The notes below the pieces were generated by a model that searched no databases, was not told where the DNA came from, and saw nothing but the letters and a program-made list of their open reading frames with translations. DNA of 15,151 nt, taken from positions 1 to 15,151 of the forward strand of contig DKGN01000036.1 of assembly GCA_002453275.1 (NCBI GenBank), in the 5' to 3' direction. The position numbers and the translations under genes were made by a program. This DNA comes from Caryophanales bacterium UBA6769. GTDB taxonomy: Bacteria; Bacillota; Bacilli; Bacillales; UBA6769. Numbering within the stretch: position 1 is the first letter of the stretch; every line of letters begins with the position of its first letter. This document shows positions 15,044 to 15,151 of this stretch, in pieces.

Positions 15044-15151
15044 CAGACTAATTAAAAACACTTTTAAAAGATAAAATTTCTTGCCTAAATTTAACATAGG
15101 TCGAACGTCTATATGTCAAACGATCTACGTGGTTCATGACTTTTTAATTTT
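15044..15151. other. AT-rich intergenic sequence after trxB
   Basis: These 108 bases contain no gene I can support. They include a CTTTTAAAAG palindrome near the start but no GC-rich stem with a T tract, so I do not call a terminator. The next gene lies beyond the window. Confidence 0.5.

Noticed and set aside
15050..15080. Terminator after trxB around CTTTTAAAAG
   Set aside because: A pure AT palindrome without a GC stem; it does not meet the terminator pattern.
1..15151. CRISPR array, insertion sequence, prophage, tRNA or rRNA
   Set aside because: No spaced direct repeats, transposase or integrase motifs, terminal inverted repeats or tRNA/rRNA sequence were seen on either strand.

Overview
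The window looks like the chromosome of a low-to-moderate GC member of the Bacillaceae. The gene order lgt - yvoD - ppaX - yvoF ... hisZGDB-AFI - yvcD-like - trxB follows the backbone I know from Bacillus subtilis, and the proteins resemble Bacillus families throughout. An aa3-independent ba3-type oxidase and a CAX antiporter would fit an alkaliphilic or halotolerant Bacillus relative, but that is inference. The sequence alone does not fix the species.

Layout. (1) 1-2741, plus strand: the 3' part of lgt (lipoprotein diacylglyceryl transferase), a broken yvoD-like membrane protein gene, ppaX (pyrophosphatase of the HPr kinase/phosphorylase cycle) and a yvoF-like hexapeptide acetyltransferase. 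(2) 2791-6296, minus strand: a block that B. subtilis does not carry here. It encodes a complete ba3-type cytochrome c oxidase (subunit IIa of 47 aa, subunit II with CuA, subunit I with all haem and CuB ligands) and, upstream of it, a CAX-family Ca2+/H+ antiporter of the YfkE type. (3) 6297-6502: a divergent promoter region. (4) 6503-12314, plus strand: a tightly packed histidine operon hisZ-hisG-hisD-hisB-hisA-hisF-hisI. (5) 12427-15043, plus strand: a TPR protein with a C-terminal helix-turn-helix (yvcD position) and trxB (thioredoxin reductase).

How the genes work together. HisZ and the short-form HisG make the first histidine enzyme. HisI (fused cyclohydrolase and pyrophosphohydrolase), HisA, HisF, HisB and HisD carry later steps. 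The glutaminase subunit HisH, which normally lies between hisB and hisA, is missing, and hisB and hisA are separated by only 18 bp. HisC and histidinol phosphatase are also not here, which is normal for Bacillus. The oxidase genes form a small operon IIa-II-I with a good promoter just after the antiporter gene.

The points most worth a second look are the missing hisH, the yvoD gene with three reading-frame breaks inside about 65 bp, the oxidase/antiporter block between yvoF and hisZ, the 47-aa oxidase subunit that is easily missed, and a TTAG/CTAA repeat in the his leader that looks like an operator. I found no CRISPR array, insertion sequence, tRNA, rRNA or clearly new defence or biosynthetic system. 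Most of the window is housekeeping sequence.
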